A DNA stretch of 64,000 nucleotides from Clostridia bacterium (GTDB lineage: Bacteria > Bacillota > Clostridia > Christensenellales > Aristaeellaceae), in NCBI GenBank assembly GCA_017549335.1, contig JAFYVB010000003.1:124001-188000 (forward strand), read 5' to 3'. Numbering within the stretch: position 1 is the first letter of the stretch; every line of letters starts with the position of its first letter. The position numbers were made by a program, and so were the translations under genes. Below are positions 34,495-46,100 of this stretch, in pieces. A model generated the notes under the pieces. It saw only the letters and a list, made by a program, of their open reading frames with translations, ran no database searches and was not told where the DNA came from.

Positions 34495-34586
34495 AAACAA
34501 CAAAAAACACGGAAACCCTTTCGGATTTCCGTGCTGTATACTGGAGGTGCCACCCAGATTCGAACTGGGGAATAAAGGTTTTGCAG
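34495..34586 (-). repeat. Distal attachment-site repeat (copy of tRNA-Cys 3' half and terminator)
   Basis: These 92 bases match 35383-35474 with a single difference (G at 34536). They contain the tRNA-operon terminator and the 3' half of tRNA-Cys up to the anticodon loop. This is the expected att duplication left by a tyrosine-recombinase element that integrated into the tRNA gene. An inverted repeat GCAGTGG/CCACTGC straddles the inner border (34583-34602). Confidence 0.85.
34542..34586 (-). pseudogene. tRNA-Cys 3' fragment
   Basis: The fragment runs from the anticodon loop through the T arm and acceptor 3' strand to the encoded CCA. It lacks the 5' half and cannot be functional. It is part of the distal att repeat. 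Confidence 0.85.
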
Positions 34587-34771
34587 TGGGGCAAGCCACT
34601 GCTTACCTATACGCAGGAAATCCTTATTTTACGGGCTTTTTTGATGCTCTTTGTTTTGAGAAAATCGCGGAAACACGCTTTTAGACCTATTGGGGACTTT
34701 GATGAGGATGATTGAATACTTCGAAATGAAAGACCTCGCTTCATAATACCTTTCACCACCTGATGAAAGGC

Positions 34772-35227
34772 TCAGTTGCAGTAGCAAGCGCTGAGGGCGA
34801 GATATGTTTTCTTCACGCTGGAATAAGAAAGTTTTTTCTGCCGATACAGATAGTTGATGAGCTTCTGAATGTCATCTCGCGATATCTGGTCAAACCGCAT
34901 CTTTCCCAGTTGCGGCAGGATGTGATTGCGGATGGTGCTTTCCAGGCGGTCATAGCTGAGCGGTTTGAGTTTTTGATACTGATAGGTTTTCATCCAGAAA
35001 TCAAGATAGGCCGCCAATGTGTAATGAACGGCGGCGGGCTTTGCTTCCTGTCTTTGCGCCTTTTTGAAATCCCGCAGTTTCTTCTCTGCCGCCGCTTTGG
35101 TTTTCGCGCTGAAACGCTTGGTGAGGGGTTTGCCATCAGGCTTTTTCCCCAGAGTAATTCTGGCTGTCCATTTGTTTGCACTTTCCTGATAGACGGTTCC
35201 TTCTCCATAGGCCCGCGTTGATTTCAT
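34772..35227 (-). pseudogene. Truncated phage-type integrase (N-terminal domains only)
   Basis: The frame encodes 151 residues: an AP2-like arm-binding domain (YGEGTVYQESANKWTARITL) and a core-binding SAM-like domain (AAYLDFWMKTYQYQKLKPLS, then DQISRDDIQKLINYLYRQK). Full tyrosine recombinases have about 380 residues; the catalytic domain with its R-H-R-Y residues is absent, and the frame ends at TGA after LSACYCN. A good AAGGAGG remains before the ATG. It is the remnant of the element that used the tRNA-Cys site. Confidence 0.85.
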
Positions 35228-35382
35228 TTTGGGGTTCCTCCTTGCCGGAGGCCTTTCAAATCAGTGAGAAATTAGCGACCGTTTAGCGACCTTTTTATCA
35301 CCCATTCCCCACCCATTTTCAAGCCTTTTTGCCAGACAACCCGAAAATCCGTTTTTCTCACTTTTTGCTCCAAAACGCCGCA

Positions 35383-35474
35383 AAACAACAAAAAACACGG
35401 AAACCCTTTCGGATTTCCGTGCTATATACTGGAGGTGCCACCCAGATTCGAACTGGGGAATAAAGGTTTTGCAG
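35383..35474 (-). repeat. Proximal attachment-site repeat within tRNA-Cys
   Basis: This is the partner of 34495-34586, including the intact tRNA-Cys 3' half. The two copies are 888 bases apart and enclose only the integrase remnant, so most of the element has been deleted. Between 35228 and 35382, GGTCGCTAA occurs twice on the minus strand (plus-strand TTAGCGACC). Confidence 0.85.
35390..35421 (-). terminator. Terminator of the tRNA operon
   Basis: On the minus strand CACGGAAA/TTTCCGTG forms the stem and TTTTTT follows. It is duplicated in the distal att copy. Confidence 0.87.
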
Positions 35475-35504
35475 ACCTTCGCCTTACCGCTTGGCTATGG
35501 CACC
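35430..35504 (-). tRNA. tRNA-Cys (anticodon GCA), CCA encoded
   Basis: The acceptor arm GGTGCCA pairs with TGGCACC, the discriminator is U as usual for Cys, and the anticodon loop CTGCAAA gives GCA. It is the last gene of the operon and the integration target. Confidence 0.96.
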
Positions 35505-35512
35505 GTAAAAAA

Positions 35513-35588
35513 TGGAGCGGTAGACGAGGCTCGGACTCGCGACCTCAACCTTGGCAAGGTTGCGCTCTACCAACTGAGCTACTACCGC
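35513..35588 (-). tRNA. tRNA-Gly (anticodon GCC), CCA encoded
   Basis: The acceptor GCGGTAG pairs with CTACCGC, and the anticodon stem-loop CAACC-TTGCCAA-GGTTG gives GCC. Confidence 0.96.
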
Positions 35589-35593
35589 ATGAA

Positions 35594-35669
35594 TGGTGCC
35601 TTGGGGCGGAATCGAACCACCGACACGCAAATTTTCAGTCTGCTGCTCTACCTACTGAGCTACCAAGGC
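35594..35669 (-). tRNA. tRNA-Phe (anticodon GAA), CCA encoded
   Basis: The acceptor GCCTTGG pairs with CCAAGGC, and the loop CTGAAAA gives GAA. The anticodon stem contains one G-T pair. Confidence 0.96.
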
Positions 35670-35674
35670 AAATA

Positions 35675-35751
35675 TGGCGACCCGAATGGGGCTCGAACCC
35701 ATGACCTCCAGCGTGACAGGCTGGCGTTCTAACCAACTGAACTACCGGGCC
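35675..35751 (-). tRNA. tRNA-Asp (anticodon GUC), CCA encoded
   Basis: The anticodon stem-loop CCAGC-CTGTCAC-GCTGG gives GUC and the discriminator is G, as expected for Asp. Confidence 0.96.
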
Positions 35752-35756
35752 GAATT

Positions 35757-35832
35757 TGGTGGGAACAATAGGGCTCGAACCTATGACCCTCTGCTTGTAA
35801 GGCAGATGCTCTCCCAGCTGAGCTATGCTCCC
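35757..35832 (-). tRNA. tRNA-Val (anticodon UAC), CCA encoded
   Basis: The acceptor GGGAGCA and the loop CTTACAA (UAC) identify the first gene of the five-tRNA operon. Confidence 0.96.
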
Positions 35833-35875
35833 ATTGCTCCTTCGTCTGTCCTTACAGACCGACGGTGCGTTATAT

Positions 35876-35904
35876 ATATTAACGCAGAATTTCCTTTTTG
35901 TCAA
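35876..35904 (-). promoter_or_regulatory. Promoter of the tRNA operon
   Basis: TTGACA (35899-35904) and TAATAT (35876-35881) on the minus strand are 17 bases apart. A hairpin CTGTC-CTTA-GACAG-like segment lies in the short leader before tRNA-Val. Confidence 0.8.
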
Positions 35905-36085
35905 CCCCTTTTTTATGGATAATTAGAAAAAGATTATCAGTTTTTTTCGCGCGTCCTTTGTCGGATCAAGAAGAACAATAAGAACCTTTGTCAGAAAAAC
36001 TGCTGCTATTGCCGATTTCCTATGTTTTCCTCCTTTTTCCTGCTATAATGCCTGTGCAAACGACAAAAACAGGAGGAAATTGACC

Positions 36086-36859
36086 GTGGATTCCATTCGT
36101 GTACTTCTTACGGATGATAACGACGAAATACGCGCCGCGCTGCGCGAGCAGCTGGGCCTTCAGGAAGACATTGAGGTGGTAGGGGAAGCCCGGAACGGTA
36201 TCGAGGCCCTGCAGATGATCACGGATCATACGGTGGATGTGATGCTGCTGGATATCATCATGCCGCAGCTGGACGGCTACGGGGTATTGGAGCAGCTGCA
36301 GAAGATGAATCCATCCTCCCGGCCGCAGGTGATTGTCATGACGGCGCTGGGCAGGGATGATTTTATTGCCAGAGCGATCCGTCTGGGCGTGCAGTATTAT
36401 ATGGTGAAGCCTGTGGAAATGCGTATGCTGATCGATCGCATCCGGGATGCGGCGCGGCAGGCGGATGCGCAGTATGAGGATGCGCCTGTGCTGCCTGTGG
36501 CCGCCAGCCGTACGCTGGATGACCGGCTGAGCAATATCTTTTTGAGCCTTGGCATTCCCGCGCACATCAAGGGCTATCAGTTCCTCCGCGAAGCCATCAA
36601 GCTGGTGATCGAGCAGCCTGACCGCATTAACCGAATCACCAAGGAACTGTATCCCGCCATTGCGCGGCGCTTCGGCACCAGCGCCAGCAAGGTGGAACGT
36701 GCCATCCGACACGCCATCGAGGTGGCGTGGAGCCGAGGACGCATCGATACCCTCAACCGCGCCTTCGGCTGCCGGGTGGCCATCCCCGAGGAAAAGCCCA
36801 CCAACGGCGAGTTCATCGCCCTGGTCGCGGACAAATTGAGCATGGAGCACAGTGCGTGA
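36086..36859 (+). CDS. spo0A: Sporulation master regulator Spo0A
   Basis: This 257-residue response regulator controls entry into sporulation. The receiver has Asp10 and Asp11, the phosphoacceptor Asp56 in VMLLDIIMP and the conserved Lys in YMVKPVE. The DNA-binding domain has IPAHIKGYQFLREAI, NRITKELYPAIARRF and the recognition helix ASKVERAIRHAIEVAW. The start is GTG at 36086, nine bases after AGGAGGA; the TTG at 36080 is too close. Upstream, TGTCGGA (35958) and TGTCAGA (35991) are near-matches to the 0A box. The usual neighbour spoIVB is not adjacent. Confidence 0.97.
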   Translation: MDSIRVLLTDDNDEIRAALREQLGLQEDIEVVGEARNGIEALQMITDHTVDVMLLDIIMPQLDGYGVLEQLQKMNPSSRPQVIVMTALGRDDFIARAIRLGVQYYMVKPVEMRMLIDRIRDAARQADAQYEDAPVLPVAASRTLDDRLSNIFLSLGIPAHIKGYQFLREAIKLVIEQPDRINRITKELYPAIARRFGTSASKVERAIRHAIEVAWSRGRIDTLNRAFGCRVAIPEEKPTNGEFIALVADKLSMEHSA

Positions 36860-36982
36860 AAAGGGCAGAGTTGCCAATGCTGTGGCAAAAAATTGCGATC
36901 AAAAGCAATGATGAAAAATGTAAAAACAGAAAATTTGACGAAATGCAGGAGGCGTAATTCGCCCTTGGGCGCCTTCTCTCTT

Positions 36983-37017
36983 AAATCCTTGAAAACCCAG
37001 TGTTTTCAAGGATTTTT
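36983..37017 (+). terminator. Terminator of spo0A
   Basis: A perfect 14-bp stem AAATCCTTGAAAAC with loop CCAGT runs into TTTTT. A smaller GC-rich hairpin (GGCG-TAATT-CGCC) lies at about 36952-36964. Confidence 0.88.
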
Positions 37018-37040
37018 GGCTTTAAATTTCAGCAAAACGA

Positions 37041-37069
37041 TTGACAAATAAACACAGAGAGCATATAAT
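37041..37069 (+). promoter_or_regulatory. Consensus promoter of the giant adhesin gene
   Basis: TTGACA (37041-37046) and TATAAT (37064-37069) are perfect consensus hexamers 17 bases apart. The leader of about 68 bases ends with GGAGATGA before the ATG. Confidence 0.9.
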
Positions 37070-37143
37070 GTAAAATTGGATATTAATAAGATTGTTGCCT
37101 AAAATGGATATGTTTCACAGGCGATCAATTCGGAGATGAAAAA

Positions 37144-40100
37144 ATGAAAAATAATTTAAAGTCCTTGCTGAATAAATGGTTTTGCGTGTGCGCGGCGCTG
37201 CTGCTCATGCTGTCGTTTGCCTGTGCGGAAACGGCAGAGGCAAAATGGGAGGCGGACGGCACCGCCATCACCAAGGTGACGATGCAGTGGCGCACGCCCG
37301 ACCGGGGGATGGAAGACGGGGACGTGAACCGCCTGAGCATTGCCACGGACAGCGATGCGAAGCTTAGCATGGATTTCCAGCTGGAAGTTTCATTCTCCGG
37401 TGAAAATGACTATGCCCCCGGCACGGTGCATATTTCTTTTCCTGCGCAGATCATGCGCGGAAGAGATGGAAAGCTCATGGGACGCATGGACCTGTCGGTG
37501 CCTGCTGCGCCGGCTACTGCTGCCGATTTTAACTGGCAGATCATCAACGGCGAGTATGTGCTGACCAACACCCGTACCATCGGCGCTGCCAGCAGCATCA
37601 TGATTCAGGGAACGATTCAGAATATCGTGCCCCATCATGTGGTGGATCTTACCGTCAGCGAGCCGCTTGCAGCCACCTGTCAGGTGATTACCCATAAGGG
37701 CAATGTGATTTCCCGCAGCAGCGAAGCGCTTACGGCGCAGCTGAATACCTTCCAGGAACTGACCAATGCCCACAAGAACAGCAATAATGAATTGTATGAG
37801 GAATTGCCCGAGACGATCCCCCAGCGGTTGCTTGATAACCTGCCCGAAGGTGCAGACCCCGAAGATTTTCTTTATATCCGCTGGTATACCTATGTGCATC
37901 ACCGGGGCAACCAGCCCTTTGCACTGACGGTAAAGGATACGCTGGCGGATGCGTATGAAAAGACGGACGAAGGCAATAAGACGGTGTCCAAAGGCATTCT
38001 TCTGGGAAGCACCAATGTGGACGGCGAGTTCCTCGGCGAGGATCGGAACGTCTTTACCGCCGAGATTTTGGAGGATCAGTATCACGCCACCTCCACCTCG
38101 GGCTATGACCATGCGGTGTATCTGTGGTCGGCATATCCCAAGGCCGATTTCCGCGTGCCGCTGGCCAGTGAACCGGAAGTCACATACTATTTTGAAAACA
38201 ATGCCGAATGGGCTATGGTCGATACGGACGGAAAAACAGAAACCGTCATGCAGGCAAGCGCGCAGGTGACCTATTCTCCCGTGCGCTGGGAGCATCCGCA
38301 GGGATATTTCAACGTAAACAAATGGACAGAAGACAATAAAAAAGATATTACATACGGGTATGCGCTCAACCGCATCAAAAGCGGCGAGGAGTATGAACTG
38401 AATTTCCGTCATCGTGCGATAGGCTTTGGCTATTTCTGGACGTCCCCGGCTACGCAGGAAAATCCGGAAGCAGCGGAACGCGAAAGCTACGGCACGCTGG
38501 GCTGGCGTCAGGTGATCGAGGATCGGCAGACGTTCTTTGCCGGCGAAAACACCCCGCTTACCTGGGAAGATTTTGAGTTTGACAGCCTGACGGTTGGCGC
38601 TCCCTCCAAATACCGTTATGCCAAAACCTCCGTTCCCAAGGTCGGCCACTATGAAAAGGACGGCAAGGTTGTGGATGGAACCGTTCCCGCGGGTCGGTAC
38701 GGCTATTTTGCCGACTCCAAACTGCCTACGCCCGATATGAAGATCGAATATCAGGTAAAGGACAGCGGACAGTGGCTGCAGGCAGCTGTGGCGCAGTGGG
38801 GCGATGACGGCAAGGGCGAGTGTGCCTTTACCGAACTGGGAGAAGGCATCACCGTGCAGGATATGACGGTGCTTTTCCCCGAAAACACCACGGATATCCG
38901 CTGGAGCTTTGTCAGCAATGTGTACGGCGGAAAAACGGCGGAACAAAGCGAACTGGCAGCGGTGATCTGGGACGTGTATCCTTCTCTGACGCTGAAGCCC
39001 TCCGAGAAGGTTCTGGAGAAAGTAAATGAACTGTTTGCGTCTTCCGATACCCCTGCTGCCAAGTTCAGGAACAACGTGCACATGACCGTGGAGGGCTGGG
39101 TAAACGAAAGCGGCAGCGGCGAAAATCTGTTCGCGGAAGAACTGACGAACATGTCCCGCGCCACGCTTTGCGGCGCCAGCTACGGCGTATCGCTGAGCAA
39201 GAAAGTTTCGTTCAACCGCAACAGCACGGATAACGGCGGCGACAACGACGTGGCGAATCAGCGGGTGATCCTGCATTACAGCGCCGCGGTGAAGGAACAG
39301 AGCAATCTGACCGATTACGAGGATTACCTGCAGGCCGTGGCCGAAGGCATCATTCCCGAGGAAACGGCGGGCGTGTGGTATGACCTGCTGCCCGAGGGCG
39401 TATTCCCGCTGACGGACACGGTGAAACTCCGCAACGGCGACACCATTGAAAACATGTATACCGTGCCCAACTGGCGCGGCAGCGGCAGAACGCTGCTGGT
39501 GGTGGAGGCAAAACTGAAGCCCGCGCCCCAATACGGCAGCAACGGCTATGCTGACAGTCCTTCCATCTCCTTTGATGCGGTGTACAGCTGGGAGGACATC
39601 AGCGTTCTGGGCGCCACGACGGTCAATTACATGGCCTTCGAATCCAAAACGGAAAACCTTCGCAACAATACGCTGGGCAGCATCCGCAATGAGACGGCGG
39701 AGCCTGACGATCCCATGGGCGGCAATAACGTGACCACCCCCGTCATGGACGCTGAGATCGCCGGCTGGCTGAAGGATCTGGATCCCGCGACGGATGAAAA
39801 CCGCTTCCTGTATGCCCGCGCCACGCAGAACGTGAATGCCAATATTTCCGCGGTGTCCGGCGTATCCAAAACCGTCATGTCCGATCTCAAGGGCGCCTAT
39901 TCCACCGGCCTTGAGGGACAGGAGCAGGTAACGGTTTACGAAGGCACGGGCTATACCTACCGCCTGCGCGTCAAGTCCGCCGCAGGCACGCTGACCGGGG
40001 AGATCGTGCTGTACGACAGCGTGGAAAACTACCGTCTGCCCGATCCGGAAACCGACGCCACCAAGGAAAATGACTATACCGATCAGCAGCAGAAACTGAA

Positions 40101-43100
40101 CTGGCCCGGTGCATGGGAAAACAAGGGCCAGTGGCGCGGCACGCTCATAAGCGTGGACGCCGGCGAATTCATCCGCCTGGGCGCAGCGCCCAAGGTGTAT
40201 TATTCGCTGACCCCCGATCTGCAGTTTTTGCAGGTGGGCACCGGCTCTGCGCAGGACGGAAGCCATGCGATCTACTCGCAGGGCGCATATGATCTGACGG
40301 ACGAAAATATCTGGCAAAGGGCTCAGCTGAACGAAAACGGCCTGTGGACAGTGCCCGAAAACATGCTTGGACGTATCTCTGCCATTGCGGTGGACGCCCG
40401 TGAAAAGACGGACGGCACGCCCTTTGAACTGAATGAAAGCAAAGCGGCGTCGGTCTATCTGCATATGACCGCCCCCGATGATAACGGCGACCCCGATACG
40501 TGGAACGCCAAGGGTGCGTTTGCCCACAAGACGGCGGCGGACGGTACCGTGCTTTCCGAGATCGACTGGGAAAAGGCGCAGGATCCCGCCAACAACATGT
40601 ACGCCTATAACAATACCTTCCTCAAGTGCATCCAGCGGGGTACGTTGCCCGACTCCGGGAGCACCCGGTGGGTCATGCGCAACGATTATACCCGTGTAGG
40701 CATCGCAGCGAAGGCGATCCGCGTTACCAAGGAATGGCAGGATCAGGATAACCACGATAACCTCCGTCCCGCAAGCGTCACCGTAACGCTGCTTCGCAAG
40801 ATCCGCGGCGGCGAATACGAAACAGTGACCGATGCGCAGGGCGCGGCGAAGACGGTGGAGCTCAGTGAGGCCAACGGCTGGACGAGCACTTTTGACCAAT
40901 TGGACGTAACGGATCCGCAGGGCAATCCGTATCTGTACACCGTCACCGAAAATGCGGTGGACGGCTATACGCTCACGATGCAGCCCGAGGGCGAAAACGC
41001 CTTTACGCTGGTCAACAGCCATCCCAACGTGCAAACAACGCTGAGCGGCGAAAAGATCTGGGAGGATGACGAGAATGTCCGGGGTCTGCGTCCCGAAAGC
41101 ATTACGCTGACGCTGTACCGTGACGGCGAATACGTCAGGCAGATCACTGTCCGGCCCGATTCCGCCGGACGCTGGCGCTATACCTTCGGCGATCTGGACA
41201 AATATGCGCAGGGCGGCCGCGAGTATGTCTATACCGTGGAAGAGGACTATGTTCCCAAGTACGCGGCGGATACGCAGGACGTTCTGAATATTAAAAACAC
41301 CTACGATCCCTTTGGCGATCTTTCTATTGAAAAGCAGTTGGAGAACGTTACCGAAGCGGCGAAGGACAAGGAATTCACCTTCACGCTGACGCTGCTGGCG
41401 GAAAAGACAGGCGCTGAAGAGCCTGCGCCGCTGATGGACGAGTATGCCTACAAGGTATTCCGTCTTGAAGACGGTGAATGGACCGAAACCCGCACAGGCA
41501 CGATCTCCTGTTCCGGTCAGTTCACGCTGCGGGGCGGAGAAAAGATCGTGGTGTACGATCTGCCCTCCGAAAGCACCTATGCCGTTGAAGAAAACGAGGT
41601 TCCCGGCTTTACCCTGACCGAAAGCGTCAATGCCTCCGGCATGATCCGCGCAAACCGCACGGCGGAGGCTGTGTTTGTCAACCGTTATTCTTCCAAGGGC
41701 TCGGTGCAGCTGGCGGTCACCAAGAAGATGAACGGTCAGGTGCTCACCTACGGCAGCTTCGGGTTCGAACTGTATGCGATCGAATATGGGGACAATCCCG
41801 ATCCCCAAATGATCCGCGTTGCCTATAACAACAACGCGGCAGCGTCCGCGGGCGGCAAGGGCGAAGCCCTTTCCAGCACGGCGCCCGCCTACTTCGGTCA
41901 ATTGAATTACACCGAAGCGGACGACGGCAAGACCTTCCAATACGGTATCGTTGAAAAGAATGACGCCAAGCCCGGCTATACCTACGACGATGCGCAGTAT
42001 ATGATTTCCGTCACCGTGACCGATAACGGCGACGGCACCATGACCGCGGTTGCGAAAACGCAGGACGGCAAGGACGCGACCGATCCCGCTTCCATCGTCT
42101 TTGAAAATGAATACAAAGCCGAGGGCGAGACCGTTCTGCGCGCATGGAAGCAGCTGCTCAAGCGCGATCTGAAGGACGGCGAGTTTACCTTCACCCTCGC
42201 TTCCTATGACGAAGAAAGCGGCACGGCCGGTGAAGTCATTGCCACCGTTACCAACGATGCCGAGGGTAACGTTGTGTTCCCTGCGCTTAAATTTACGCAG
42301 GATCACCTGAGCAACAGCGTGAGCGAACCGGCGGTGTATTCCTACATTGCCGCCGAAACTGCGGGTGACGACGAAACCGTGATCTATTCCGAGCGGGAAT
42401 TCGTTTTCCGCATAACGGTTTATGACAATAAGGACGGTACGCTCAGCTTCGGTCAGGAAATGTTCAAGCTGGAAGACGGCGCGCTGACTGAGTTGCATGC
42501 TGCCCCTGTGTTTGTCAACGATCTGTATGACGGCGCACTGACGATCACCAAGACCGTGGAGGGCGAACTGCCCGATCCCGAGCAGGAATTCAATTTCAAA
42601 CTGCGCTTCACCGGCGAGCTGCAGCCGGAGGATTTTGACGATATTCTGGATGATCAGGAACAAAGCTCCGGCAGCGGTCAGCCTTTCTACGCGACGCCGG
42701 AACAGCTGCAGGGTGATGCGTATGCTGTGATAGACAGTGATGGCGTAATGACATTCTTCCGTTCGGATGAAAAGATGGTGGATCACCTCGGAAGAGCGTT
42801 CAGCATGCCTGAAGGTGCAGACCGATGGACAAAGGATGGCTTGGTCTATTATCCTGTAGATGAAGAAATCATGGATGAAGAAACACTTCGTCCGTGGGAG
42901 GAATGGGGAGATAACAAACGGGTGACCCGTGTGGAAATGGCTGGTGCCCTGAAACCTGCTACACTCTTCTCGTTCTTTTTCGAGTTTCATAATGTGACAG
43001 AAATCGATTTGCATCTGCTTGATACAAGTGCAGCTGTATCGACCCGTGCGATGTTCAGCCAATGCTTTGTCCTGAAGCAGATCGACGTATCCGGCTTTGA

Positions 43101-46100
43101 CACATCCAATGTCGAGAACATGAGATGCATGTTTACGAATTGCGAAGCTTTGAAAACGTTGGATGTAAGCAATTTTGACACATCCAAAAACACGACGATG
43201 TATGCAATGTTTGCAGAGAGTGATATTACACATTTGGATTTGTCAAATTTTGACACGTCTAATGTCACGGACATGGAGTTTATGTTCGAGGGCTGCTCAA
43301 GTTTGAAGTATTTGGATTTGTCCAGTTTTAACACATCCAAAGTAACGACGATGCTGCAGACTTTTCATGGATGTACCAGCTTGCAATATCTGGACATCAG
43401 CTGCTTTGATACCCGCTCGGTAACAACGAAAAACCGTTTCCTTTATGATTGTGGAAATTTACGAGCACTGGCGGTTGGAGATAATTTCAAGTTTACCAAT
43501 GTCGATACTTATACGGGTTTGCCCAACTATTGGTGGTATAATGCGGACAGCGGAAAAAGTATAAGCAGATATAATCTGCTGACCCAAGGCGGAAACGGCG
43601 GTCTGTGGCTCAGATCGGGAACAGGCATTTACAAAATGTCCTTTGACCCGGGCGAAGGTACCGGCGCTATGCCTGTGCAAAGGTCGCTGACCACCATGGC
43701 CCATACGTTTACGCCCAAATTCGTCCGGCATCGGCATGCCATTACGGGATTTGAAGATGAAAACGGCAACTTCTATCCCGTGATCAACGGAGAGGTTACG
43801 ATCCCTGCCAATCGGTATTCCGGTGAAGCAGAAATTACCCTTACCGCTCTGTGGGAAAAAACAAAGTATACCGTGGAAATGGACGAAGACACGTTTGCCT
43901 TTGCACTGATGACCGGTGAAACGGCAGAATTTGTCGATATTCCCGCCGGAACGGCTTACGAAATCTGGGAAGAAACCCCCGCAGGTTGGGTGTTGGTAGA
44001 AAAGACCAACGATACCGGCGTGATCGAGCCGCTGAAGACCACCGAAGCGGAATTCACCAACGAATGGACGCCCGATGCAGTGAAGGTTTGGCTGCGCGCA
44101 AGCAAGCTGGTGGATGGATTGCCTGCGGAGGATACCTTCGAATTTGCGCTGCTGGATGCCGATGGACAGACCATAGAAACGGTGGAAAGCGCTGCGGGCG
44201 GCGGCATTACCTTTACTGCGCTTGAATTTGACAAGAACGATCTGGACGCTTCGCCCATTACCTACTACCTGAAGGAAATCAAGGGCGAGGATAGTACCCT
44301 TAATTACGATGAAACCGTTTACCGCGCCGTGATCACCCTTTCTGTGGAAACGGTGGAGGAAGAGGAAGTTCTGTCCGCCGAGGTCACCTATTACAAGGGC
44401 GAGGAAACGACGCCTTTGGCCGATGTACCCGTGTTCCGCAACACCCATAAGCCTGGTGCACTGAAGATCGAAAAGACGGTCAGCGGCGCCACCGCCAAGG
44501 CTGCGGAGCAGGAATTCACCGTGGAAGTTACCTTTGCTGACAAGAACCGTGAGGAATGGAACGGCGAGGTCAAGGTGGATGGCACGGAAACCGAAACTGT
44601 GAACGGCAAGCTTACGCTGACGATCACCGGCGGCGAAACCGTGACGGTAAGCGATATCCCTGCCAGCGTGCGCTATGAAGTGAAGGAAACGGGCAGCTAT
44701 CCCGGCTGGACGGTGGACGAAACGGTGCATACTGGCGTGATCAAGTCCACCAAGACGGACGAAGTGACCTTCACCAATGCGTACAGCGCCAGAGGCGCGG
44801 CGGTGATCGAGGCGGAAAAGAACCTGATCGGCCGCACGCCTAAGGACGGCGAATTCACCTTCACGCTGGTGGATGGCAACAATAACGAGATCGGCACCGC
44901 GTCCAATGCCTATGTGCGCGTGCCTGAGGGCGACGGCTATGCTTACAGGCATCTGGCCGCGTTCCCCGAGATCACCTATACCGCCGAAGGCGAGTATACC
45001 TACAAGATCATCGAAACCGCGGGCGATGACGCCACGGTGGAATATGCCGATGCCCCCCTTGAAGTGACCGTAACGGTCAAGGATACCGAGGGCAAGGGTC
45101 GCCTGACCGCCGCGGTCAGCTATGCCGGCGGCAGCAATGTGATCACCAATCGGGTGAAAACGGGTGCGTTCACGCTGACCAAGACCGTGGTGAACGGCAA
45201 GGAGATCCACGAAGGCAAGCAGTTTGCCTTCACGGTGTATCTCAGTGATGCCCAGGGTCAGCCGCTGAACGGCGAATATCCGCTGAATGATGCCGAAACG
45301 CTGACCGTAACCGGCGGCGCGGGCAAACTGACGCTGGCAGACGGCGAAACCGCCGAGATCACCGGCTTGCCCCATGGCGCAAGGTACAGCATCGTGGAGG
45401 ACGTCGAAGACGGCTTCCGTCAGACGAGTACCGGCGCAGCGGGCACGGTCAAGGTCAATGAAACGGCAGAGGCCGTGTTCACCAATACCTATCATGCCGA
45501 GGGCGAACACCGCTTCGAAGGCGTGAAGGTGCTCAACAATGCCGAACTGCAGGCGGGTCAGTTCACCTTTGAACTGATCGGCAGCGACGGCTTGCCCATC
45601 GAGAGCGTGACCAATGACGCCGAAGGCCGTTTCCTCTTTGCCACGCTGCATTTTGAAGACGCTGACGCAGGTGAAAAGACCTATGTGATCCACGAAGTCG
45701 CAGGCAGCCTGCCCGGCATCACCTACGATAAGACGGAGTATGAGGTAACGCTGATCATCACCGACAACGGCGACGGCACGCTGGATATCGTTGCGGAGGG
45801 CGCGGAGGACGGCATCGTCTTTACCAACCGCTATGATGAGAACAAGGATGAAACGATCCTCGTATCCTTTGCCGTGACCAAGGAATGGCAGGGAGGCGGC
45901 AGCGGCGCCATTCAGCTGACGCTGTATGCCGACGGCGAAAAGATGGATCCCCAGCCCGTATGCGAGCGCGACGGCGACCGCTATATCTATCACAACCTGC
46001 AGAAGTATAAGGACGGAAAGCTCGTTGAGTATGCTGCGAAGGAGCGCTATGTGGACGGCTACATTACCATTTACGATAACGTGGCGCCCTACGAGGATGA

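Noticed and set aside
34087..34575. A 162-codon frame after the hydrolase gene
   Set aside because: It overlaps the hydrolase end, passes through two terminator hairpins and ends in the tRNA-Cys fragment; no ribosome binding site.
35435..35922. Short frames on both strands in the tRNA cluster
   Set aside because: They are translations of five well-formed tRNA genes.
37070..37143. The adhesin leader considered as a c-di-GMP riboswitch
   Set aside because: Such switches precede some adhesins, but the leader is short and shows no conserved c-di-GMP aptamer motif.
37390..43233. A 1,947-codon open frame on the minus strand
   Set aside because: It is the antisense shadow of the adhesin gene; the plus strand has a consensus promoter, signal peptide and recognisable domains, while this frame has low-complexity content without motifs.
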